The notes beneath the pieces were generated by a model, which did not search any database, was not told where the DNA came from, and was given only the letters and a program-made list of their open reading frames with translations. Source: Phocaeicola_A sp963643925 (GTDB lineage: Bacteria > Bacteroidota > Bacteroidia > Bacteroidales > Bacteroidaceae). Taken from it: a stretch of DNA of 59,310 nt. Of this stretch, positions 43,539 through 53,441 are shown in pieces; position 1 is the first letter of the stretch; each line of letters begins with the position of its first letter. A program made the position numbers and the translations under genes. The stretch lies in the NCBI GenBank assembly GCA_963643925.1, contig CAVINS010000008.1, positions 1 to 59,310 on the forward strand. The letters run 5' to 3'.

Positions 43539-44285
43539 ATGGGATTATTAACAAACAAAACAGCTATTATCACCGGTGCGGCTAGAGGCATCGGTAAGGC
43601 AATCGCTCTGAAATTCGCTTCCGAGGGAGCCAACATCGCATTCACCGATCTGGTGATAGACGAGAACGGCCAGAACACCGAGAAAGAGATTGCCGCATAC
43701 GGAGTGAAAGTTAAAGGATATGCGTCCAACGCAGCAAACTTCGAGGATACAGAGAAGGTGGTGAACCAGATCAAAGAGGATTTCGGCAGCATCGACATCC
43801 TGGTGAACAACGCCGGCATCACCAAGGACGGCCTGATGATGCGTATGACCGAGATCCAGTGGGACGCAGTGATCGCAGTAAACCTGAAGTCTGCGTTCAA
43901 CTTCATCCACGCCTGCACGCCCATCATGATGCGTCAGAAGAACGGCAGCATCATCAACATGGCTTCCGTCGTAGGTGTTCACGGCAACGCCGGACAGTGC
44001 AACTACGCCGCTTCGAAGGCCGGACTGATTGCTTTGGCCAAGTCTATAGCCCAGGAGATGGGCTCACGCGGCATCCGCGCCAACGCCATCGCTCCAGGAT
44101 TCATCATCACCGACATGACAGCGAAGCTGAGCGACGAGGTGAAGGCTGAATGGTGCAAGAAGATTCCTTTGCGCCGCGGTGGTACGCCGGAAGATGTAGC
44201 CAACATCGCCACATTCCTGGCTTCGGACATGTCATCGTACGTATCGGGTCAGGTGATCCAGGTCGATGGTGGCATGAACATGTAA
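43539..44285 (+). CDS. fabG: 3-oxoacyl-[acyl-carrier-protein] reductase
   Basis: 248 residues, a classical short-chain dehydrogenase. The NADPH site is ITGAARGIGKAI, then LVNNAGITKDGLMMRM, and the catalytic residues are the Ser in INMASVVG, Y156 and K160 (YAASK). GITKDGL and the C-terminal YVSGQVIQVDGGMNM are strongly FabG-like. It reduces 3-oxoacyl-ACP in fatty-acid elongation. It is co-transcribed with the TetR gene. Confidence 0.95.
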   Translation: MGLLTNKTAIITGAARGIGKAIALKFASEGANIAFTDLVIDENGQNTEKEIAAYGVKVKGYASNAANFEDTEKVVNQIKEDFGSIDILVNNAGITKDGLMMRMTEIQWDAVIAVNLKSAFNFIHACTPIMMRQKNGSIINMASVVGVHGNAGQCNYAASKAGLIALAKSIAQEMGSRGIRANAIAPGFIITDMTAKLSDEVKAEWCKKIPLRRGGTPEDVANIATFLASDMSSYVSGQVIQVDGGMNM

Positions 44286-44374
44286 TATCGTCACAACTCT
44301 TTATAATGAATGCAGCTTTGTCGCCTCCGTGCATAAGGCTGCATTCTATTTATCCACGAATTGAAGTACTGAGC

Positions 44375-45043
44375 ATGCAAGTCATCTACGAAGACAACCA
44401 CATCATCGTGGTCAACAAAACGGCATCCGAGATTGTCCAGGGGGACAAGACGGGCGACACTCCCCTATCCGAACAGGTGAAGGTGTACCTGAAAGAGAAA
44501 TACAACAAGCCGGGCAATGTGTTCGTGGGGGTGACACACCGGCTGGACCGGCCCGTGAGCGGACTGGTGGTGTTCGCCAAGACCAGCAAGGCGCTGGGGC
44601 GGCTCAACGAGATGTTCAAGAACCACGAGGTGAAGAAGACCTATTGGGCCATCGTGAAGGAACGACCCGCACAGGAGGAGCAGCGGCTGGTCCACTACAT
44701 GACGCGCAACGAGAAACAGAACAAATCGTACGCCTACGACAAGGAGGTGAAGGACAGCAAACAGGCCATCCTCAGCTATCGGGTCATCAACCGGTCGGAC
44801 AACTACTACTTGCTGGAGGTGCAGCTGGAGACGGGCCGTCACCATCAGATCCGTTGCCAGCTGGCCAAGATAGGTTGCCCCATCAAGGGAGATCTGAAGT
44901 ATGGCTTCCCACGTTCCAATCCCGACGGCAGCATCTGCCTACACGCACGACGGATAGAGTTCATCCATCCGGTTTCGAAAGAACTTATTCAGCTGGAAGC
45001 GCCCGTGCCCGAAGGCACTCTGTGGGCCGCTTTCGCAAAGTGA
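44375..45043 (+). CDS. RluA-family pseudouridine synthase
   Basis: 222 residues from ATG 44375; longer readings overlap fabG in another frame. The catalytic motif HRLDRPVSGLVVFAKT has the Asp at residue 58. No S4 RNA-binding domain is present. The target RNA (rRNA or tRNA) cannot be read from the sequence. It lies 89 nt after fabG. Confidence 0.9.
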   Translation: MQVIYEDNHIIVVNKTASEIVQGDKTGDTPLSEQVKVYLKEKYNKPGNVFVGVTHRLDRPVSGLVVFAKTSKALGRLNEMFKNHEVKKTYWAIVKERPAQEEQRLVHYMTRNEKQNKSYAYDKEVKDSKQAILSYRVINRSDNYYLLEVQLETGRHHQIRCQLAKIGCPIKGDLKYGFPRSNPDGSICLHARRIEFIHPVSKELIQLEAPVPEGTLWAAFAK

Positions 45044-45060
45044 AGACACTGGACCAGATT

Positions 45061-45216
45061 GTGTAAGAATCCAGCCGAGCGGGGTGTATGGCAGTTGTCA
45101 AACAGGTGTACGGCAATTGCCATCCACGTGTACGGCAATTGTCAAACACGTGTACGGCAGTTGTCAAACAATCATCGAACCGGGGAGCTGCAATGTTTAC
45201 ATACCGATTCTTACAC
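45061..45216. repeat. 22-bp tandem array flanked by an 11-bp inverted repeat
   Basis: Four contiguous 22-bp units start at 45084, 45106, 45128 and 45150, consensus GTGTACGGCARTTGTCAAACAC. Unit 2 contains the perfect palindrome GGCAATTGCC and unit junctions contain CACGTG. GTGTAAGAATC (45061-45071) and its exact complement (45206-45216) flank the array. It lies in the 230-bp gap between the convergent rluA-type gene and miaA, which contains no gene. There are no spacers, so it is not a CRISPR. Confidence 0.8.
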
Positions 45217-45273
45217 GGTTTCGTACACGCCGGCAAGGATATGTTGCTGAACAAAAAAGGAGCCTCCGTGGGA

Positions 45274-46188
45274 TTATTCGCCAAAAGCGCCGGGCACTCG
45301 CTCGGCTATGTAGCCTCGTATGGCCGTCACGTCATCGGGATGGAACCAGCGAATGTCCGTGTCGCGCTTGAACCATGTGATTTGTTTGCGGGAGTAGATG
45401 CGTGAGTTCTGACGGATTTTATCGAGGGCAAAGGGCAGCGTCCACGTGCCGTCGAAATAGTTGAAGAGTTCCTTGTAGCCCACGGTATTGAGGGAGTTGA
45501 GGTGGCGCGACGGCAACACACGACGGGCTTCCTCCTCCAGTCCCTGCTCCATCATCAGGTCCACCCGGCGATTGATGCGGGCGTAGAGTTCCTCGCGGTC
45601 GCGCGTGAGACCTATCTTCACGATATCGAAAGGCCGCTCCTTCACGGAATTTGTGCGGTAGGAGGTGTAGGTGTGGCCGGTCATGTAGCAGATTTCCAGC
45701 GCATGGATCACGCGCTTGGGGTTTTTCAAGTCCACTATCTTATAGTATTCCGGGTCGGCCAAACGCAGTTCACCACAGAGGGCTTCGAGGCCTTCTTTCT
45801 CATAATGTTCGAGCATGTAGCGGCGGGTCTCGTCGTCCACAGTGGGGATGTCGTCGATGCCCTTGCACACGGCATCGATGTACATCATGGAGCCTCCCGT
45901 CATGAGCAGCACGTCGTGGGTGGCGAAGAGTTCCGTGCACAGTCGGATGGCTTCGGCCTCGTAGCGGGCGGCACTGTAGTAGTCCGTCAGTGCAAGAGTG
46001 CCGACAAAGTAGTGGCGCACCAGTTGCAGTTGCTCGGGCGTGGGTGCGGCGGTGCCGACGGGAATATCCCTGTAGATCTGGCGCGAGTCCGCCGAGATGA
46101 TGGGCGAGCCCAGTCGTTGAGCCAACGAGATGCAAAGGTCGGTCTTGCCCACACCTGTGGGACCGAGTATCACGAGAAGAGTCTTCAT
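45274..46188 (-). CDS. miaA: tRNA dimethylallyltransferase
   Basis: 304 residues. The P-loop ILGPTGVGKTDL is at the N-terminus, followed by ISADSRQIYRDI and the LMTGGSMMYIDAV segment; SRHLNSLNTVGYKELF is the conserved C-terminal region. MiaA adds a dimethylallyl group to A37 of tRNAs that read UNN codons. It is the last gene of the minus-strand cluster, about 95 nt after the pRiA4b ORF-3-like gene. Confidence 0.97.
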   Translation of the reverse strand: MKTLLVILGPTGVGKTDLCISLAQRLGSPIISADSRQIYRDIPVGTAAPTPEQLQLVRHYFVGTLALTDYYSAARYEAEAIRLCTELFATHDVLLMTGGSMMYIDAVCKGIDDIPTVDDETRRYMLEHYEKEGLEALCGELRLADPEYYKIVDLKNPKRVIHALEICYMTGHTYTSYRTNSVKERPFDIVKIGLTRDREELYARINRRVDLMMEQGLEEEARRVLPSRHLNSLNTVGYKELFNYFDGTWTLPFALDKIRQNSRIYSRKQITWFKRDTDIRWFHPDDVTAIRGYIAERVPGAFGE

Positions 46189-46283
46189 TCGAACAAAGGA
46201 GATGAAAAACGGGATAAAAGCGGACTTCTCCAGAGGAAGAACGTACGCTCTTATCCCGATATTGCTACTATGCGTATGGTCTT

Positions 46284-46838
46284 TTAATAATCGCCGCCGT
46301 CGTCGGACGGAATGTCGGCGCCACCCATATCGAATCCTTCGGGGTCAAGCTCTTCGAGGTCGAAGTCCTGGTCACCATAGAAGTCGTCGTCCAGGACGAG
46401 TGAGTTGGTGGATTTCACCATCTCCTCGAAGTTCACCGTCTGCTTGGGGGCCTTGCCTTCGCTGCGTGAGCAGACAGGACGCTTCAGACTCTGGCGTGGA
46501 AGGATTTCGGAGAGTTCGATGAAGAAGACCCGGTCCGTCAGCGGGTCGAAGACGTAGAGCAGACGCTGTTTCTCGTCCTCGATGAGCTCGCTCAGGTGAG
46601 TGGTCTTCATCAGCCAAGTGTCCTCGTCGGAACCGGTGCCCATATCCTCCAGGGTTATCTCCTCTTTCTTCTCCCAATCGTCGTCGCAGATGAAGAAGGA
46701 GGTCATCTGGTCGTCCTTGTAATTGACAGCCTTGAGGATGGCCTTGTGAAAGTCAAAGAAAGTTGCTTCCGAATCAATTCTTATCTCCCGTATGAAGTTG
46801 TCGACTTCGTCCGAGATAATCGTGAATCTGTAAACCAT
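46284..46838 (-). CDS. pRiA4b ORF-3-like (IS1096 TnpR passenger-type) domain protein
   Basis: 184 residues. MVYRFTIISDEVDNFIREIR, FDFHKAILKAVNY and FICDDDWEKKEEI match the plasmid pRiA4b ORF-3-like domain (PF07929), whose function is unknown. The C-terminal 50 residues are strongly acidic (LDDDFYGDQDFDLEELD). Despite the mobile-element name of the family, it sits 12 nt after lpxA in a housekeeping operon and shows no sign of transposition. It could be a regulatory or adaptor protein. Confidence 0.8.
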   Translation of the reverse strand: MVYRFTIISDEVDNFIREIRIDSEATFFDFHKAILKAVNYKDDQMTSFFICDDDWEKKEEITLEDMGTGSDEDTWLMKTTHLSELIEDEKQRLLYVFDPLTDRVFFIELSEILPRQSLKRPVCSRSEGKAPKQTVNFEEMVKSTNSLVLDDDFYGDQDFDLEELDPEGFDMGGADIPSDDGGDY

Positions 46839-46849
46839 AGTGATACGTA

Positions 46850-47617
46850 TTAACGGATTATGCCTCGTTGTGACGACTGGATGAAGTCCACGATGTAGTC
46901 GATTTCCTTGCTTGCGGGGACATCGGCTTTCACCTTCTCCAGGGCGTCGCTCACATTGAGTCCACTCTGATAAATGATGCGGTATGCGTTGTGTATGTTC
47001 TCTATCAGTTCATTGGAGAATCCTCTACGGCGCAGGCCAACGATATTGATGCCGGCGTAGGTGATAGGCTCGCGGCCGGCGATGATGAAGGGAGGGATGT
47101 CCTTGCTGAAGCGGGAGCCTCCCTGAACCATCGTGTAACCGCCCACACGACAGAACTGGTGCATCAGCACCGAAGCGCTGAGGATGGCATTGTCGTCGAT
47201 GACAATCTCGCCAGCCATCTTGGTGGAGTTGCCGATGATGCATCCGTTGCCGATGGTAGCGTCGTGAGCCACGTGCACACCCTCCATCAGCAGGTTGTTG
47301 CTACCGACTACGGTCTTGCCCTTGGCGGCCGTGCCACGGTTGATGGTTACGTTCTCGCGGATGGAGTTGTTGTCGCCCACCTCGGCCGTAGTTTCCTCGC
47401 CCCGGAATTTCAGGTCCTGGGGGATGGCACCAATCACCGCACCGGGGAAGATGCGGTTGCCATTGCCGATGCGCGCTCCGTAGAGGATGTTCGCATGTGG
47501 CATGATGACGTTGTTGTCGCCGATTACTACGTTCTTGTCGATGAAGACGAAAGGACCGATCTCCACATTGTTGCCAATCTGAGCCTCGGGATCAATATAT
47601 GCTAAAGGACTGATCAT
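46850..47617 (-). CDS. lpxA: UDP-N-acetylglucosamine acyltransferase
   Basis: 255 residues of left-handed beta-helix hexapeptide repeats (IGNNVEIGPFVFIDKNVVIG) with the catalytic His in GVHVAHDATIGN. The C-terminal helical domain (GLRRRGFSNELIENIHNAYR) is LpxA-specific. It performs the first acylation of lipid A synthesis. It follows lpxC-fabZ by 18 nt. Confidence 0.97.
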   Translation of the reverse strand: MISPLAYIDPEAQIGNNVEIGPFVFIDKNVVIGDNNVIMPHANILYGARIGNGNRIFPGAVIGAIPQDLKFRGEETTAEVGDNNSIRENVTINRGTAAKGKTVVGSNNLLMEGVHVAHDATIGNGCIIGNSTKMAGEIVIDDNAILSASVLMHQFCRVGGYTMVQGGSRFSKDIPPFIIAGREPITYAGINIVGLRRRGFSNELIENIHNAYRIIYQSGLNVSDALEKVKADVPASKEIDYIVDFIQSSQRGIIR

Positions 47618-47635
47618 ACTTAATTGTTTTGTTGG

Positions 47636-49021
47636 TTATTTGTTTTTCACTATCTGTGCCATGAACTCTGCCTCGCAGACAATCTTCTCGCCTACGAACA
47701 CGTAGCCTTTCATCGAGGAGATGCCGCGGCGTATGGGGGCCAGCAGCTCTACACGGAAGAGCAGCGTGTCGCCCGGCACCACTTTCTGGCGGAACTTCAC
47801 GTTGTCTATCTTCATGAAGTAGGTAGAGTAGCGTTCCGGCTCGTCGACGGAGTTGAGCACCAGCAGGCCTCCGGTCTGTGCCATGGCCTCCACCTGCAGC
47901 ACGCCAGGCATGACGGGTTCCTGCGGGAAGTGGCCCTGGAAGAAGGGTTCGTTGGCGGTGACGTTCTTCACACCCACGATGTAGTTGGCACCGATGGCAA
48001 TCACCTTGTCCACCAACTGGAACGGATAGCGGTGCGGAAGGAGCTCGCGGATGCGGTTCACGTCCATCACCGGAGCCTCGCTGCAGTCATAGACAGGAGC
48101 TTGTATCTCGTGTTGCTTGATTTCGCGACGCAACAGACGTGCGAACTTGTTGTTCACCGTGTGTCCCGGGCGGGTAGCGATGATGCGGCCCTTGATAGGA
48201 CGTCCCACCAAGGCCAGGTCGCCGATGATATCCAGCAGTTTGTGGCGGGCGGGCTCGTTAGGCCACACCAGCGGCTTGTTGTTCAGGTAGCCGAGCTTGG
48301 TAGCGTCGCGGTGTTCCACCTTCATCACGTCGGCCAACTTGTCGAAGTTCTCCTGCGGCATCTGGCGTTCGTAGATGACCACGGCATTGTCCAGGTCGCC
48401 ACCCTTGATGAGACCGGCGCCCAACAGCGGCTCGATCTCACGTACGAAAACGAACGTACGGCTGGAGGCAATCTCCGTGGGGAAGTTAGCCATATCGTCG
48501 AGTGTAGCGAACTGGTTCGACAGGATGGACGATTCGTACGACACAAGCACGTTCACGCTGAAGTTCTCATCGGGAAGTACGATGATGGAGGAGCCTGTGG
48601 CCTCGTCCCTATACTCAATCTTCTTCTTGATGATGTAGAAGTCCTTCACGGCGCTCTGCTCCTCGATGCCTACACGTTGTATGTTGTCCACATAGTATTT
48701 GGCACTGCCGTCGAGGATAGGAAATTCCGGTCCGTTCACCTGTATCAAGCAGTTGTCGATGCCGGCTGAGTAGAGGGCCGCCAACGCATGTTCCACGGTG
48801 CTAACCTTCACGTCGCCCTTCGACAGGACGGTTCCGCGTGTGGTTTCGGTTACATTCTCGGCGATAGCATCGATGACGGGCTGGCCGTCCAGGTCGATAC
48901 GCTGTATCTTGTAGCCATGATTGTCCGGTGCCGGATTGAATGTTACTGTCAGGCTGAGGCCCGTATGCAATCCTTTTCCACAGAGGGAAAAACTACCTTT
49001 AAGCGTTTTCTGTTTCAACAT
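47636..49021 (-). CDS. lpxC-fabZ: Bifunctional LpxC/FabZ
   Basis: 461 residues. The N-terminal LpxC deacetylase (about 1-300) has the zinc ligands in VEHALAAL (near 78) and ARHKLLDIIGDLAL (His/Asp near 255-260). The C-terminal FabZ dehydratase (about 320-461) has FFQGHFPQEPVMPGVLQVEA with the catalytic His and Glu. The fusion is characteristic of Bacteroidetes and couples the committed step of lipid A synthesis to fatty-acid elongation. It lies 6 nt after lpxD. Confidence 0.98.
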   Translation of the reverse strand: MLKQKTLKGSFSLCGKGLHTGLSLTVTFNPAPDNHGYKIQRIDLDGQPVIDAIAENVTETTRGTVLSKGDVKVSTVEHALAALYSAGIDNCLIQVNGPEFPILDGSAKYYVDNIQRVGIEEQSAVKDFYIIKKKIEYRDEATGSSIIVLPDENFSVNVLVSYESSILSNQFATLDDMANFPTEIASSRTFVFVREIEPLLGAGLIKGGDLDNAVVIYERQMPQENFDKLADVMKVEHRDATKLGYLNNKPLVWPNEPARHKLLDIIGDLALVGRPIKGRIIATRPGHTVNNKFARLLRREIKQHEIQAPVYDCSEAPVMDVNRIRELLPHRYPFQLVDKVIAIGANYIVGVKNVTANEPFFQGHFPQEPVMPGVLQVEAMAQTGGLLVLNSVDEPERYSTYFMKIDNVKFRQKVVPGDTLLFRVELLAPIRRGISSMKGYVFVGEKIVCEAEFMAQIVKNK

Positions 49022-49027
49022 GGTTAT

Positions 49028-50077
49028 TTAGTTTTGTTTATTTATTCGTTCTTTCAATGTCTGCACCTCTTTCTGCAGTTTGTCCAGCTCGAGGTACATG
49101 TCGGGCAACTTCTTGTAGACGGCTGAGCTCTTGAAGAACTGGCGCGCGTCTATCGCGGGGCTACCCATGATGCTGATGTTCTCACCCTTCACGGTGGAGG
49201 GGATGCCCGACTGGGCGCCCACGTTCACATGGTTGCCCACGCGGATGTGACCGGCGATGCCAACCTGGCCGCCGAACATACACCACTCGCCTACTTTCGT
49301 GGATCCGGCGATGCCAACCTGCGAGGCCATCACGGTGTTGCTGCCTACCTCCACGTTGTGGGCTATCTGGATGAGGTTATCCAGCTTCACGCCCTTGTGG
49401 ATGACTGTGGCGCCCATAGTGGAGCGGTCCACACAGGTGTTGGCACCTATCTCCACATCGTCTTCCACCATCACGATGCCAATTTGGGGAATCTTCTCGT
49501 AGCCTTGCGGCGTGGGGGCGAAACCGAAGCCGTCGGCACCTATCACGCAGCCCGCGTGAAGGATGCAGCGGTTGCCAATCTTACAGTCGTGGTAGACGGT
49601 GACGTTCGGGTAGAGGATACAGCCATTGCCAACCGTAGCGTGTTCGCAGACGGTGGCGTGCGGATGGATGGCAGTGTTGTCGCCAATCACGGCACCGTCG
49701 CCGATGTAGGCGAAGGGAGCGATGTAGACGTCCTTACCGATTTTAGCAGTCGGGGCGATGTAGGCCAAACTGTCGATGCCGGTCTTCTTCGGCTTGCTCA
49801 TCTCATAGAGCGTGAGCAGCTTGGCCACGCTCTCGTAGGCATTGTCCACCTTGATGAGCGTTGCCTTCACTTCCGACTCGGGCTGAAAATCCTTGTTCAC
49901 CAGCACGATGCTCGACTGGGTGTTATAGATGTAGTGTGTATACTTGGGGTTGGACAGAAAAGAGATGGCCCCGGGGACGCCCCCTTCTATCTTGGCGAAG
50001 GTGTGTACCGTTGCATTCTCGTCGCCTACGACAGTACCTTGTATGAACTCCGCGATTTGTTTTGCTGAAAACTCCAT
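49028..50077 (-). CDS. lpxD: UDP-3-O-acylglucosamine N-acyltransferase
   Basis: 349 residues. The N-terminal uridine-binding domain (MEFSAKQIAEFIQGTVVGDE, ISFLSNPKY) is followed by hexapeptide repeats with the catalytic His in LIQIAHNVEVGSN and a C-terminal coiled coil (YLELDKLQKEVQTLKERI). It adds the second acyl chain in lipid A synthesis. The 150-bp gap before it may hold a promoter, although no perfect -7 box is visible. Confidence 0.97.
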   Translation of the reverse strand: MEFSAKQIAEFIQGTVVGDENATVHTFAKIEGGVPGAISFLSNPKYTHYIYNTQSSIVLVNKDFQPESEVKATLIKVDNAYESVAKLLTLYEMSKPKKTGIDSLAYIAPTAKIGKDVYIAPFAYIGDGAVIGDNTAIHPHATVCEHATVGNGCILYPNVTVYHDCKIGNRCILHAGCVIGADGFGFAPTPQGYEKIPQIGIVMVEDDVEIGANTCVDRSTMGATVIHKGVKLDNLIQIAHNVEVGSNTVMASQVGIAGSTKVGEWCMFGGQVGIAGHIRVGNHVNVGAQSGIPSTVKGENISIMGSPAIDARQFFKSSAVYKKLPDMYLELDKLQKEVQTLKERINKQN

Positions 50078-50227
50078 AATCGTGTTCTTTACTTATTTCT
50101 GAAATTACAACCGGAAAGCCTTGCGGACGCACCGTACGACGCAGCCCAAGGGATTCCATTTATGATGCAAATTACGTAATTTTATTTTAGATAACAGACA
50201 TATCGACGATATTATTTCAGTCGAATG

Positions 50228-51448
50228 TCATAACCTAGGGGCGCAGATGTAATATTTGCGAACTTTTTTGGACAATACCGAGATGTTGAACATGTCCGAT
50301 GCCTCGGCGATGTCCTTCGTCGTGCCGTCGCGGTAGAGTATCTCGATGCCTTCGTCCTCCTTGCTGTACATGTCCTTGCCGATGCAGGAGACGGACATGA
50401 AGTAGTGCGCTTCTTCGGGGCTGATGTGCAGCTTGTCGGTAATCCGTTGCCGCACCTCACTGATGTGTTCGTCCGTGGGCGGCGTGGTGGTGACCTCCAC
50501 CTTGAAGAGGTGGCGGTTGACCAATCCCTCGCAGAGGAGTGAGAGTACGTGATCGGGGTGGTGGCTCCACACCTTCAGGGCGGTCCAGATGTCGTTGTCG
50601 TCCAGCTCGGTATAGTGCTGCAGGCAGAGAGGATTGGTACGGAACTCCTGCTCGTCGATGTCGCCATAGAGGAAGAACCGCAAGGCGGGCGAAGCGAACA
50701 GCTCCTCTCCCCTACCTGCCAGCTCCTTTGCCCGGAGCAGCGCACTGATGAGCATCTTCTCGGCAGCCACGGCGGTCTTGTGCAGGTATACCTGCCAATA
50801 CATCAGCCGGCGGCTCATCAGAAAGTTCTCTATGGAATAGATGCCTTTCGACTCCACCACCAGGTGGTCGTCCATCACGTTGAGCATCTTGATGATGCGG
50901 GCGGAGCCGATATGCCCTTCGCTCACGCCGGTGAAGAAACTGTCGCGCTTCAGGTAGTCGAGCCGGTCCATGTCGAGCTGGCTGCTGATGAGTTGATGGA
51001 GGAATTTCTTCGGGTAGAGGTCTTTGAAGATTTGCAGGGCCAGGTTAAGCTGACCATTGTTCTCGGCGTTGATCTGCTCAATCAGCATCAGCGAGATGTC
51101 CTCATGCGAGATGCCCTTCACCAGGGTGTTCTCCAGCACGTGGGAGAAAGGTCCGTGCCCCACGTCGTGGAGCAGTATGCCTATCTGCACGGCCTCGGCC
51201 TCGCTGTCGAAGATGAAGTTACCCTTGGCCATGAGTTGCATGATGGCCTCGCTGGTGAGGAAGAAAGCGCCCAGTGAGTGTTGGAAGCGGGTGTGTTGTG
51301 CTCCGGGGTAGACAAACGACGAGAGGCCCAGTTGCTTGATGCGCGTCAGCCGCTGCATCAGAGGATGCTGCACGATGTCGTACAGCAATCCTCCGGGTAT
51401 GCGGATGAAACCGAACACGGGGTCGTTGATGATCTTCTCGCCACTCAT
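50228..51448 (-). CDS. HD-domain phosphohydrolase (dGTPase/SAMHD1-like)
   Basis: 406 residues. The metal-binding motif is present: H of the HTRFQHSLGAF segment, HD in ILLHDVGHGPFSHVLE near residue 93, and the later Asp in SSQLDMDRLDYLKRDS. YiiQ/YfbR-like proteins of this kind hydrolyse nucleoside triphosphates or related nucleotides; the substrate of this group is not established. It sits 22 nt after pyrF, which fits nucleotide metabolism. Confidence 0.85.
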   Translation of the reverse strand: MSGEKIINDPVFGFIRIPGGLLYDIVQHPLMQRLTRIKQLGLSSFVYPGAQHTRFQHSLGAFFLTSEAIMQLMAKGNFIFDSEAEAVQIGILLHDVGHGPFSHVLENTLVKGISHEDISLMLIEQINAENNGQLNLALQIFKDLYPKKFLHQLISSQLDMDRLDYLKRDSFFTGVSEGHIGSARIIKMLNVMDDHLVVESKGIYSIENFLMSRRLMYWQVYLHKTAVAAEKMLISALLRAKELAGRGEELFASPALRFFLYGDIDEQEFRTNPLCLQHYTELDDNDIWTALKVWSHHPDHVLSLLCEGLVNRHLFKVEVTTTPPTDEHISEVRQRITDKLHISPEEAHYFMSVSCIGKDMYSKEDEGIEILYRDGTTKDIAEASDMFNISVLSKKVRKYYICAPRL

Positions 51449-51470
51449 AGCCGGTCGCTTTTATGTTTTT

Positions 51471-52295
51471 TTACAGGATAGCCTTCAGCTGCTCAGCCAT
51501 CTGTTGCTGCACCTTCTGTGCCTCCCGGGCGGCCACCTGGGCGAACTGCTCGGTATGGTCGGCGTAGATGATGGCACGGCTAGAGTTGACTATCAGTCCA
51601 CACATAGAGTTCATACCGTAGCGGCACACCTCCTCGAGCGAACCGCCCTGTGCACCTATGCCCGGCACCAGTAGGAAGTGGTCGGGAACGATCTTACGGA
51701 CGTCGGCGAACATGCTGCCTTGCGTGGCACCCACCACGTACATCATGTTGTCTTTGTTGCCCCACTCCTGTGAGCGGTGCAGCACTTTCTCGAAGAGGCG
51801 CTCGCCCTCGGCGTCGGCGGTCAGTTGGAAGTCGTGCGAGCCCCTGTTGCTGGTCAGTGCCAACAGGATGACCCATTTCTCCGGGTAGGTGAGGAACGGC
51901 GTCACACTGTCCTCGCCCATGTAGGGAGCCACGGTCAGTGCGTCGAGGTTCATCTCCTCGAAGAAGGTGCGGGCATACATGGCCGACGTGTTGCCGATGT
52001 CGCCGCGTTTGGCGTCGGCGATGATGAACTGGTCGGGGTAGTTGGTCTTGATGTAGTTGATGGTCTTCTCGAAAGCCACCCATCCCTTCAGACCCATGCT
52101 CTCGTAGAAAGCCAGGTTGGGTTTGTAGGCGATGCAGTAAGGCGCGGTAGCGTCCACGATGGCTTTGTTGAAAGCGAATATGGGGTCTTCCTCGCTGAGC
52201 AGGTGAGCCGGAATCTTCTTGATGTCGGTGTCCAGTCCCACGCAGAGGAACGATTGTTTCTTCTTTATGTTCTCAAAAAGTTGTTCTCTGTTCAT
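51471..52295 (-). CDS. pyrF: Orotidine 5'-phosphate decarboxylase (type 2)
   Basis: 274 residues. SFLCVGLDTDIKKIP at the start and the catalytic DAKRGDIGNTSAMYA near residue 92 mark type 2 PyrF, which makes UMP from OMP. It begins 30 nt after prfA. Confidence 0.96.
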   Translation of the reverse strand: MNREQLFENIKKKQSFLCVGLDTDIKKIPAHLLSEEDPIFAFNKAIVDATAPYCIAYKPNLAFYESMGLKGWVAFEKTINYIKTNYPDQFIIADAKRGDIGNTSAMYARTFFEEMNLDALTVAPYMGEDSVTPFLTYPEKWVILLALTSNRGSHDFQLTADAEGERLFEKVLHRSQEWGNKDNMMYVVGATQGSMFADVRKIVPDHFLLVPGIGAQGGSLEEVCRYGMNSMCGLIVNSSRAIIYADHTEQFAQVAAREAQKVQQQMAEQLKAIL

Positions 52296-52325
52296 ATCTG
52301 ATATTCTTTTATACGAAGGATTCTG

Positions 52326-53438
<1,113 letters not shown>

Positions 53439-53441
53439 CTG

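Noticed and set aside
45084..45171. Possible CRISPR array
   Set aside because: The repeats are contiguous 22-mers with no spacers and no cas genes lie nearby.
49229..50068. Plus-strand frame of 279 codons opposite lpxD
   Set aside because: Antisense shadow of hexapeptide repeats; no independent evidence.
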